A DNA stretch of 19,969 nt. It comes from an uncultured Verrucomicrobiales bacterium (GTDB lineage: Bacteria > Verrucomicrobiota > Verrucomicrobiae > Limisphaerales > CANJSG01). Below, piece by piece: positions 1 to 6,640 of the stretch (within the stretch, counting starts at the first letter, position 1; every line of letters begins with the position of its first letter). The notes beneath the pieces are model-generated. The model made no database searches. It worked only from the letters and a program-made list of their open reading frames with translations, and was not told the DNA's origin. The stretch spans positions 1-19,969 of the forward strand of contig CAMLMI010000041.1 of the NCBI GenBank assembly GCA_946480965.1, in the 5' to 3' direction. The position numbers were made by a program, and so were the translations under genes.

Positions 1-156
1 CCGGGCAATCTCCCGCCAAGCCGCCGGAGGCCGGGGCAGCGACGGGTTTGAGGGCCGGGGCGACTCCCAGATGTTCCGCAGCCGCCGATGCTTCTCCTTG
101 GGCACCCCGGTTCCCTCCAGAGGCGAACCGGCAAGCGTTGCCCAGAGCCCCAAAGG

Positions 157-174
157 GCTGCGGTTTCCCGCAGC
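157..174 (-). terminator. Hairpin after the displaced cupin-gene end
   Basis: Read on the minus strand this is GCTGCGG-GAAA-CCGCAGC, a perfect 7-bp GC-rich stem with a GAAA tetraloop. It begins 14 nt after the stop codon at 189-191. There is no real T run after it (CCTTTGGGG), so it may be a weak or factor-assisted terminator. I infer that it originally ended the cupin-gene transcript and now lies beyond the inserted ietAS cassette. Confidence 0.45.
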
Positions 175-188
175 GCAGGCTCGCTGGT

Positions 189-275
189 TCAGTTGAACTT
201 GTTCTTCCGATACGCGCCCATGGCGGGGGCGTCGGGGTTCACTTCGGAAGCGAAGTAACGGATGGCAATTGGATC
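189..275 (-). pseudogene. Orphan C-terminal fragment of the PMI-like cupin gene
   Basis: In one minus-strand frame this stretch encodes IRYFASEVNPDAPAMG followed by AYRKNKFN and a TGA stop. The intact gene at 3939-5207 ends LRYFGPEVNPDAPAMG, AYRKNKFD, TAG. The likeness fades upstream of IRYF, where the intact gene has VTL and this copy has IAI. There is no start codon and no gene body, and the fragment overlaps the last codons of the protease gene in another frame. It is best read as the gene end left behind when DNA inserted at the 3' end of the cupin gene. The upstream half may have come with the incoming element, since its codons are more AT-rich than the intact gene's. Confidence 0.8.
191..262. 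repeat. Direct repeat, left copy (putative att site)
   Basis: It matches 3941-4012 in the same orientation without gaps. Bases 195-230 are identical to 3945-3980, a 36-bp core. Mismatches begin right outside the core: position 194 is T against C, position 231 is G against A, and 248-250 all differ. Similarity on both sides is protein-constrained. The repeat coincides with the C-terminal codons of the cupin gene, as att sites in protein-gene 3' ends do (for example prophages in icd). Confidence 0.85.
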
Positions 276-2919
276 AACTCCCGGAAACACGACTTTGCGT
301 CTGAGCTGCCAAACGTTGATTTTCAATTCGCTCCAACTCGATCCGAACCGGCTCGTAAACCCGTATTTCTGGGTTCTCCGCCTCAATGGAAACGATAAGT
401 GCGAACCGGGCTGATGCAGAAGGGTCTGCTGCGTTCCAACCCCGGTGGCCGCGAACCGCAATGGAGAATGATTCCGGCAGGTCAAATCCAGAAATCACGG
501 CCCAATCCTTCTGAAGCGTTCCTTGTCGGCGAATTTTGCGGGACCGTCCTGTATCTTCCTTGTCGGAAAGCATCCAAGGAATGCTTCCCGGTTCCGCGCT
601 GATGGCTGGCTTGGAGACATCCTTCCACATGCGATGTAAGAAAAGGTCAACCGGCTCGCGGAGTCGCGATGACATCCAATCAAGCCAGACTGCTTGGTAG
701 CCTTTGAGCGAGGAACGAGTGCGCCTGGGTTCTGTTGCGTAAGAGAGCGTGACATCAATTCGCAGTCGCTTCTCCGCGCCTGGAGTTCGCAACGACTCAG
801 GAATCGGCACTTCAAATACCGCTGCTTCACCCGCGCGGAGCCAGAGTGCTTCAGAGGTGATGAGCGTCACGCGGCTTTCACTATTGATCAAAGCGCGGTT
901 CCAGTCAGGGCGTCCGTATCCAATCCAACGGAATGCCCGGACGCGTTCCTCAAGTGGCAGCACGCCGGCCCATTCCGGCCAGCGAGCGGCGTTTGCTATC
1001 AACGCGCGGTAGAGCAACGTGGACTGATCCGGAAGCAACCGCTGCAACTCGGCAGCTAGGGCGGCAACTTTCGGAGCCGCGAAAGATGTTCCAACAGCAT
1101 CACGGCCAACTTCAGGGCCGCCGTGAAGTGTGCTGCGAACTAGGTGCGGCGACGTTGCTTCCTTTTCGACCTTGGTCGTCGGCAGGCCATTTCTAGGGAT
1201 GCAGCAGTCTCCGCCGAATTCGACAACGTCGGGTTTTACCGTGTCCCAGATGCCCAAGCCAGTCCGGGAAAAGCACGACGGGTGCTCGGCTTGGGCAACG
1301 GACTTCCAAAAGCCGTCGTCGTAAGTGGCCGCAGCCACGGATCCGACCGTCAAAGCCTGCAAGCTTTGCGCTGGGGTCGCCACGCGCGCGCTGTCGGTGA
1401 GGAGGTAATTGGGGTGTGAAGCTCCGTCACAGAGATGGTCAAGAAAGCCCTTACCTGGCACTGGTCGCCGTGCGTCCAAATTGCCGGCAGACACAACGAA
1501 CAAGGAATCATGGGTGTAGCTGAGTTCATCCATCTTGGTTGCCCAAGCCGACATCCTGTGGGTCGGACATGGTGTCGTTGCGTTGATGCTGTGAACGAAG
1601 ATTCTACAATCGAAAAAGTGACCAATGATGCGCTCCAACATGGACGGCGGATAAAGTGCGTCTGGCAGCTTCTGGTCCGCTCCCAGCACACGCGCATTGC
1701 CCAACCAGCAGCGCGCCGATTCCTCGCCACCGGTCGGAACGGCTTCGGGGTAAAGCACAGCACCACCAACGCGCGTGCCATGTCCGCCGCCTGTCACCTC
1801 GTCAACGATGTCGGCCGGCAATTTGCCGGGCAGCAGACAGACAGACTTGTCTTTAGCCACCGCTGCTTTGAGCAGCCTATGTCCTTCTTGCATCCCGCTA
1901 TCAATCACGCAGACCAACGGAGCGCCAACGCTCGGAGGCTGGAGGCGGAAAGTTGGTGAATCCTCGGGTTGCGTCGTTTCGGACGGATCGATTCCCTCAG
2001 TCTCGTCGGGTTCGCGCACTTCGAATATCCGGGGGTGATTGAGGATCAGATCGGTAAATCCCCGCCCGCGCATCGTTACGCGCATTGAAATGCTGTCGGG
2101 AAAACTGACCCTCGCAGCGGTGACAGCCCATTGACCATCCTCCCATTGGTTCACGATTTCACCTCCGTGCGCCGTGATGATGGATTGGATTTCATGCTCC
2201 AATTCCATGCTAAACGCATCCCATTCCTGAAACAGGCGCGTCTTGTTGGTTTCAAACCACACGGCAAGGGTCTCTGCGTGTGCCTCCTTCGTTCCCTTCC
2301 TGCTTTTTCGCGGCTTGTCACCAAGGTCGGCCAGAATGCCGCGTGTTTGAAATGACACGTCCAGCAACAATTCCTCATCAGGAGGAAATGGCCACGCCTG
2401 CCGAAGACGGGGTGAAAGAATCGCTTCCAACCGTCGCGGGTCTTCCGGGTCATCAAGGATTTCGACCATTCCTGCCACGGTCGCTGAACCTCTCGCTTCC
2501 GTGGCGAAGCCCTCGACAATTTGCAATAGCTCCGAGCCATCTATCGCAGTGGCTGAGACCAGCACATAGCGATGTCCGCCTGACTGATCCAGCAGCTCCT
2601 CCACAGCCACAATCTCGACCTGATAATGGGCCACTAATTCATCAAGATTGAAGCCGTCTGCCACCTCGATGACGAATGGAATCCCGCTCTTGATTACTGG
2701 CAATCCTTGCGCCTGCCTTTCGTCGTTTCGGCGATGCCAGTTCGCAGCCAATTGATGCAACGACTGCTTCAGCCGTGCGCTGTGAGTGACTCGATTCAGT
2801 CGGTTTGCCTTAACCCGCGCGTCCTGAGGGAAACCTGGTGGAAACTTCGCCGGACCAATGTCCCGGTGAATTAGATGAAGATGAGGAAACTGCTCCCGTG
2901 GTGAAGACTCATCGGGCAT
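274..2919 (-). CDS. ietS: Subtilisin-like S8 serine protease, IetS type
   Basis: An 881-residue protein with no signal peptide, so probably cytoplasmic. The catalytic triad looks complete: Asp340 in VCVIDSGMQEG, His380 in GGGHGTRVGG, Ser612 in GTSFAAPKVAAL. The oxyanion Asn is Asn480 in VVSAGNLDAR. About 330 residues precede the protease domain and are rich in charged residues. About 200 residues follow it and may form a beta-rich C-terminal region. The ATG overlaps the end of the upstream ATPase gene by 11 nt, so the two are probably translationally coupled. A large cytoplasmic subtilase directly after an AAA+ ATPase is the IetAS arrangement. IetS was described as the toxin and IetA as the antitoxin in an Agrobacterium plasmid stability system, and the pair later appeared among experimentally supported anti-phage systems. 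The protease's cellular target is not evident. Base composition is lower in GC than the neighbouring chromosome, consistent with acquisition. The family call is fairly secure; the defence role is inferred. Confidence 0.88.
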   Translation of the reverse strand: MPDESSPREQFPHLHLIHRDIGPAKFPPGFPQDARVKANRLNRVTHSARLKQSLHQLAANWHRRNDERQAQGLPVIKSGIPFVIEVADGFNLDELVAHYQVEIVAVEELLDQSGGHRYVLVSATAIDGSELLQIVEGFATEARGSATVAGMVEILDDPEDPRRLEAILSPRLRQAWPFPPDEELLLDVSFQTRGILADLGDKPRKSRKGTKEAHAETLAVWFETNKTRLFQEWDAFSMELEHEIQSIITAHGGEIVNQWEDGQWAVTAARVSFPDSISMRVTMRGRGFTDLILNHPRIFEVREPDETEGIDPSETTQPEDSPTFRLQPPSVGAPLVCVIDSGMQEGHRLLKAAVAKDKSVCLLPGKLPADIVDEVTGGGHGTRVGGAVLYPEAVPTGGEESARCWLGNARVLGADQKLPDALYPPSMLERIIGHFFDCRIFVHSINATTPCPTHRMSAWATKMDELSYTHDSLFVVSAGNLDARRPVPGKGFLDHLCDGASHPNYLLTDSARVATPAQSLQALTVGSVAAATYDDGFWKSVAQAEHPSCFSRTGLGIWDTVKPDVVEFGGDCCIPRNGLPTTKVEKEATSPHLVRSTLHGGPEVGRDAVGTSFAAPKVAALAAELQRLLPDQSTLLYRALIANAARWPEWAGVLPLEERVRAFRWIGYGRPDWNRALINSESRVTLITSEALWLRAGEAAVFEVPIPESLRTPGAEKRLRIDVTLSYATEPRRTRSSLKGYQAVWLDWMSSRLREPVDLFLHRMWKDVSKPAISAEPGSIPWMLSDKEDTGRSRKIRRQGTLQKDWAVISGFDLPESFSIAVRGHRGWNAADPSASARFALIVSIEAENPEIRVYEPVRIELERIENQRLAAQTQSRVSGS

Positions 2920-3895
2920 GGTCGGTGATCGGGAGACGGTTCAACTCTTCCATCGCAATCACGATGTCTTCACTGGCGACACTTTGACGTCCTTCCAAGA
3001 TTGCTCGCTTGGCAGAGTTCTCCGCTACGCGAACAACTTCTGAACAAGAATGCCCATCCAACGCGCGAGCCAGAGATTCCCAAGCAATCCCTTTCTCCTT
3101 TTCCATCGCTGAGAGCGACATTTCCAGAAGGCAGGCGATTTCCTCCTGCGATGGTAAAGGAATCTGAATGACTTCGTCGAACCGTCGGAACAACGCGCGG
3201 TCTAGGTTTTCGGTCAAGTTGGTCGCAGCGATGACCAGCCCCTCCCCGTCATAATCTTCCAAAAGCTGGAGCAACGTGTTGACGATACGGGGCACTTCTC
3301 CGACATCGTTCCGAAAAGCTCTTGAACTCGCGATAGTGTCACACTCATCCAGAAACAATGCACAGGGCGTCCGCCTCGCATCTTCAAACACGCGATGAAG
3401 GTTCGCAGCCGTCTCTCCAAAATAGGAAGACAGTAGAGTTTCAAAACGGACCCGACGGAGCGAAAGGCCAGTATTCCAAGCGAGTCTTTCAGCACCGAGG
3501 TTCTTTCCGCACCCAGGGGGACCATGCAGAAGAATACGTCGACGAGGACGGAAGCCGTGTTTCTTCAGCCGAATACTTGCCGCGAACTCTTTCTCAATTC
3601 TCAAGAACCTCGACTCGACCTCCGCCGGCAAGACCATGTGGTGCCGCAGACGATCACGTGGGAGGTCTTGAACAAGGGGTGCATTGCTTCGTCCCGCTGG
3701 AACAGTGTTGGGGAGAGTCGTCAGCGACGATGAAACTTTTGGAGCCTTTTCCAGCAGCCCGGAGAGCTCGGCTGCTAGTTTGCCGTGCCCCTTTCGTTGT
3801 TCATCTTCAACAATTCGAGCGCAGACAAGCCGAGCCTCCTGCTGCTGCGATTTTGCCACAGCAGTAAACAATCGCCTCAATAGACTCGCGTTCAT
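2909..3895 (-). CDS. ietA: AAA+ ATPase, IetA type, with an atypical Walker A
   Basis: I chose the ATG at 3895 (MNASLLRRLF), giving 328 residues. The open frame continues upstream, but only through the att-like repeat and the cupin gene end. Residues 1-110 are a helical N-terminal region. The AAA+ module follows: Walker A GPPGCGKN (125-132), Walker B ALFLDECD with Asp183-Glu184, a sensor-1 Asn in VIAATNLTENLD, and arginine-finger candidates in ALFRRFDEVIQ. A C-terminal helical lid carries SCSEVVRVAENSAKRA. Walker A normally reads GK[ST]; here the Mg-coordinating residue is Asn132, encoded AAC, one base from ACC (Thr). The other motifs look intact. In IetAS the ATPase is thought to control or present substrates to the partner protease. 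The gene starts only 43 nt after the cupin stop and overlaps ietS by 11 nt, so all three may be on one transcript. Confidence 0.87.
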   Translation of the reverse strand: MNASLLRRLFTAVAKSQQQEARLVCARIVEDEQRKGHGKLAAELSGLLEKAPKVSSSLTTLPNTVPAGRSNAPLVQDLPRDRLRHHMVLPAEVESRFLRIEKEFAASIRLKKHGFRPRRRILLHGPPGCGKNLGAERLAWNTGLSLRRVRFETLLSSYFGETAANLHRVFEDARRTPCALFLDECDTIASSRAFRNDVGEVPRIVNTLLQLLEDYDGEGLVIAATNLTENLDRALFRRFDEVIQIPLPSQEEIACLLEMSLSAMEKEKGIAWESLARALDGHSCSEVVRVAENSAKRAILEGRQSVASEDIVIAMEELNRLPITDHAR

Positions 3896-3919
3896 CCAGC
3901 TTAAACTTTCCGCATGTAT

Positions 3920-3933
3920 CTGGCCTAAGCCAG
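3920..3933. promoter_or_regulatory. Short inverted repeat before ietA
   Basis: CTGGC-CTAA-GCCAG is a perfect 5-bp inverted repeat with a 4-nt loop. It lies in the 43-nt gap between the cupin stop codon and the ietA start. It could be an operator, a weak attenuator, or an arm site belonging to the attachment sequence. It is short enough to be chance. Confidence 0.25.
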
Positions 3934-3938
3934 TCCGA

Positions 3939-5207
3939 CTAGTCGAACTTGTTCTTCCGATACGCGCCCATGGCGGGGGCATCGGGGTTCACTTCGGGGC
4001 CGAAGTAGCGGAGGGTGACGAGGGGCTCGGTCTCGCTGGTGTTCTCGAAGGTCACGCCATTCTTCGCGCCGTCCTCGGTGCAGAAGTATTCGTCCTCGGT
4101 GAGTTCGTTGAACCGGATCAGCTTGGGGCTGTTCAGCGGCAGGCCGTTGATCTTGCCCTGGCCCTGCACGCAGATCAGGCCGTAGGCGCCCTTGTCCTTG
4201 ATGGTGCACTTGGCGCCGGGTTCCACGGTCAGTTCCTTGGCGGTGAAGTATTGGACCTTGTCCACCTTGCCGTAAACGATCCAGCGATCCACGAAGCCTT
4301 CGCTGCGGGTGTCGGCCACGGGCACGGGTTCGAGGTAGTGGTTGTCCTTGAAGTTCGGATCCACGTTCTTGTCCCAGTCGAGCTGGTCCACGATGAAGTC
4401 GATGTCCTTGTGCTTGGACTTAGGCATGTCCTTCACAAGGAGCGACCAGGGAACCTCACGGCCTTCGACCAGGTTCTGATACATGCCGAAGACGTCGGAG
4501 CCCCATTGCGGCTCGTAGGTGCAGAGGGAGCCGGGCGCGTGGAGGATGCAGGGATCGATGAGCCAGCCGGTGCCGACCTTCAGGCGGTAGGCCTTGGAGA
4601 GGTCGAGGATGCCGTTGTCGCCCTTGTTCCAGTTCTCGATGCACTTGCGGACCTGCGCCTTGGTGGTGCCGGGCTCGAAGCCCATGAACGTGTAGGGGAA
4701 GTTGTTGCCGACGTTGTTGTGCTGGGGCGGGAAGTAGTAGCTCTCGGGCTTGCCTTCCTGGCCGACGAGCTTGGCCTGCTCCATCGACTGGTGCATGTGG
4801 TGGGGAATGGGCCCCATGTTGTCGAAGAACTTCGAGTAAACCGGCCACTTGCCATACTTCTTCCAGATCGCCTGGCCGACGAGCGTCGCGCCGGTGTCCT
4901 CGACGGCCTGGGCGAGGGTGAAGCGCTCATTGCCCACGACGCAGTAGTTCAGGCCCTCGTCCCAGGCGCGGCCTTCGTTGGCCGTGGGCGTGGTGGAGGC
5001 GAACCAGCGTTCGTCGATGCCGCCGCGGTTCAGGCCGTAGGCGTAGGTGTCGTCGGGATGGAGCTTGATGCGCAGGCCGGGCTGGAGGAACGAGCGCGGC
5101 ACCCAAGCGGGGGCGAGACGGAGCAATCCGCCGGTGCGGGAAAGTTCGGCGCCGACCTTGGCGGCGGTGTTCTTTTTGACGGTCTTGAGCTGTTGGACGG
5201 TGTTCAT
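3939..5207 (-). CDS. Type I phosphomannose isomerase-like cupin protein
   Basis: A 422-residue protein beginning MNTVQQLKTVKKN at the ATG at 5207. The open frame continues further upstream but has no protein-like sequence there. Features of the class I mannose-6-phosphate isomerase/cupin fold are visible. There is a His cluster HHMHQ (136-140), a KPESYYF segment (153-159) resembling the KPE motif of bacterial PMIs, PPQHNN (160-165), and a cupin-type ILHAPG (221-226) with His223. These are plausible metal ligands. The family interconverts sugar phosphates, but the substrate here is unproven and it could be a sugar-binding or otherwise divergent cupin. Its 3' end carries one copy of the direct repeat and has probably been rebuilt by the inserted cassette, leaving the protein intact. 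The ietAS pair follows codirectionally after 43 nt. Confidence 0.78.
   Translation of the reverse strand: MNTVQQLKTVKKNTAAKVGAELSRTGGLLRLAPAWVPRSFLQPGLRIKLHPDDTYAYGLNRGGIDERWFASTTPTANEGRAWDEGLNYCVVGNERFTLAQAVEDTGATLVGQAIWKKYGKWPVYSKFFDNMGPIPHHMHQSMEQAKLVGQEGKPESYYFPPQHNNVGNNFPYTFMGFEPGTTKAQVRKCIENWNKGDNGILDLSKAYRLKVGTGWLIDPCILHAPGSLCTYEPQWGSDVFGMYQNLVEGREVPWSLLVKDMPKSKHKDIDFIVDQLDWDKNVDPNFKDNHYLEPVPVADTRSEGFVDRWIVYGKVDKVQYFTAKELTVEPGAKCTIKDKGAYGLICVQGQGKINGLPLNSPKLIRFNELTEDEYFCTEDGAKNGVTFENTSETEPLVTLRYFGPEVNPDAPAMGAYRKNKFD
3941..4012. repeat. Direct repeat, right copy (putative att site in the cupin gene)
   Basis: This is the partner of 191-262, offset by exactly 3750 bp, and forms the final codons of the intact cupin gene. 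The 36-bp identical core (3945-3980) encodes most of the last 12 codons. The stop codons differ (TAG here, TGA in the left copy). That fits a crossover inside the core, with the sequence beyond it supplied by the incoming element. Confidence 0.85.
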
Positions 5208-5335
5208 TGCGGGCGGAATGGCGTGATGTGTGTTGGTGAAAAGCGGACGCGAGCCTAGGCAAAGCGCGGAAACGCGGGGAAGCACTTTCAGGCCCATCCC
5301 CAGAATGGGGCTACTGGAGCCAGTTCCCCTGCCGT

Positions 5336-5386
5336 CTCCTTCCCATCCGGGATCTGAAGGAACAGTGTCCATCGCATGGGAAGGAG
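5336..5386. repeat. 11-bp perfect inverted repeat over a start codon
   Basis: CTCCTTCCCAT at 5336-5346 is the exact reverse complement of ATGGGAAGGAG at 5376-5386, with a 29-nt spacer. The right arm contains the predicted ATG of the lipoprotein gene and a Shine-Dalgarno-like AAGGAG. In mRNA the arms could pair and hide the start region. It could also be a binding site in the divergent promoter region shared with the cupin gene. Function is inferred only from position. Confidence 0.4.
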
Positions 5387-5837
5387 CATCGGCTTTCAAC
5401 GGATCGTCGGGATGGGGATCGTTCTCCTCGCGATAGGTCTCTGCGGGTGCGTGGTGGTTCCGACGCGATCGAAGACGACCTCGCGCCATGCGTATTCGGC
5501 GGAGGCGTTGAAGTTTCTGGATCTGCCCGATGCTCGGCGCCCGGAGGTGTTGGCGACGCTGGGCGAACCCGTGGCGACGCTGCCGGACCTCGGGGTCTTG
5601 ATCTACACGTGGGAAAGAACCGCGCGGTTCTGGGTCATGGCTCCCACCCAAGTGAACGGTGATTTGTCGGTCGATATTGGCGCCGGCAAAGTCAGTGGCG
5701 CGTCGCAAATGTGGGTGCTCTTTGTCGCCTGCGATGCGGAAGGAAAGATCGTCGGCCACCAAGTGGCAAAGCTGAGCAGTGGAGATCCAGAGCACGAGGC
5801 CCGTGCGTGGTTCGCGGCGCTGCGGCCGAACCCGTGA
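5376..5837 (+). CDS. Small lipoprotein, BamE/SmpA-like pattern
   Basis: A 153-residue protein with a lipoprotein signal peptide: basic N-region (GRSIGFQR), hydrophobic GIVLLAIGL, and lipobox LCGC with Cys25 as the likely lipidated residue. After that, EVLATLGEPVATLPDLGVLIYTW resembles the V..LLG.P.......Y.W signature of small BamE/SmpA-type outer-membrane lipoproteins. That likeness is weak and the function is unknown. An internal ATG at residue 13 (5412) would leave a signal peptide without positive charges, so the first ATG is preferred. It is divergent from the cupin gene and converges on rnc with a 15-nt gap. Confidence 0.72.
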   Translation: MGRSIGFQRIVGMGIVLLAIGLCGCVVVPTRSKTTSRHAYSAEALKFLDLPDARRPEVLATLGEPVATLPDLGVLIYTWERTARFWVMAPTQVNGDLSVDIGAGKVSGASQMWVLFVACDAEGKIVGHQVAKLSSGDPEHEARAWFAALRPNP

Positions 5838-5852
5838 TGCCGGACTGGAATC

Positions 5853-6566
5853 TCAGCGCGGGGCGGCGGAGGGCCCTGTGCGGGCGCGGATGGTTTCCAA
5901 CGCCGCTTTGGCCGCGGCCGATTCCGCGAGCTTCTTGCTGCGGCCCTGACCCCGGGCCAGTTCCACGCCCTTGTGGCTGACGGAGCATTCGAAGATGCGG
6001 TCGTGGTCGGGGCCCTCGAAGCGGATGAGGGCGTAGGAGGGCGGTTCGGCGGAGGTGGCCTGGAGCGCTTCCTGGAGTTCGCCCTTCGGATTTCCCTCGT
6101 CGGAATCGAACGTCAACCCGTCGAGGATCTCGCCGAACTGCGCGAGGAGAAAGCGGCTCGGGGCTTCGAGCCCGGCGTCGAGATACATCGCGCCCAGCAC
6201 GGCCTCGAAGGCGTCGGCGAGGGCGGACTGCTTCGTGCGACCGCCGGAGCGTTCCTCGCTGGGGCTCATCGCCAGATGGGCGCCGAGACCGATCTTCCGG
6301 GCCAGCTCGGCGAGGATGCGGGAGTTGACCAGCTGGGCGCGGACCTTGGTCAGGGCGCCTTCGTCCACGGCGGGAAAGCGGCGATAGAGCTCGTGGGTCA
6401 GGGTGAGGCCGAGGACGGAATCGCCGAGGAATTCGAGGCGCTGGTTGTGGTCCTTGGAGCCCCGCTGGGAGTGGACCTTGGACGGATGGGTCATCGCCAG
6501 CCGCAGGAGCGACGGGTCCTTAAACTCATGGCCGAGCGCCGCCTGGAGATTCGCCAAATCTGACAC
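5853..6566 (-). CDS. rnc: Ribonuclease III
   Basis: Cleaves double-stranded RNA in rRNA and mRNA maturation. The GTG at 6566 gives 237 residues beginning VSDLANLQAALGHEF, which matches the usual RNase III N-terminus. A GTG at 6647 would add 27 residues without family likeness and is rejected. The signature NQRLEFLGDSVLG holds catalytic Glu45 and Asp49. The second acidic pair is in DAFEAVLGAMYLD. A C-terminal double-stranded RNA-binding domain begins near NPKGELQEALQ and ends with GRSKKLAESAAAKAALE. The gene starts 74 nt after the deoxyhypusine-synthase-like gene on the same strand, so cotranscription is likely. Confidence 0.95.
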   Translation of the reverse strand: MSDLANLQAALGHEFKDPSLLRLAMTHPSKVHSQRGSKDHNQRLEFLGDSVLGLTLTHELYRRFPAVDEGALTKVRAQLVNSRILAELARKIGLGAHLAMSPSEERSGGRTKQSALADAFEAVLGAMYLDAGLEAPSRFLLAQFGEILDGLTFDSDEGNPKGELQEALQATSAEPPSYALIRFEGPDHDRIFECSVSHKGVELARGQGRSKKLAESAAAKAALETIRARTGPSAAPR

Positions 6567-6640
6567 CCGGACAATGTGGGCCAAAACCGGGAACGGGCGC
6601 AACGGGGCCGTGCGTGTGGGCCGGAGGCGCACATCCGCCG

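Noticed and set aside
191..262. A tRNA gene as the integration site
   Set aside because: The repeat folds into no cloverleaf and clearly encodes the cupin C-terminus, so the site is a protein gene.
48..398. Plus-strand 116-codon frame at the left edge
   Set aside because: It crosses the orphan cupin-gene end and the protease 3' end on the opposite strand. There is no domain or ribosome site.
3896..3982. Longer start for the ATPase at 3982
   Set aside because: The extra 29 residues would be translated from the direct repeat and the cupin gene end in a different frame. The ATG at 3895 starts a normal ATPase N-terminus.
3684..5258. 524-codon plus-strand frame over the cupin gene
   Set aside because: Its translation is Val/Gly/Glu/Leu-rich antisense of the cupin gene, without motifs, and it crosses the cassette boundary.
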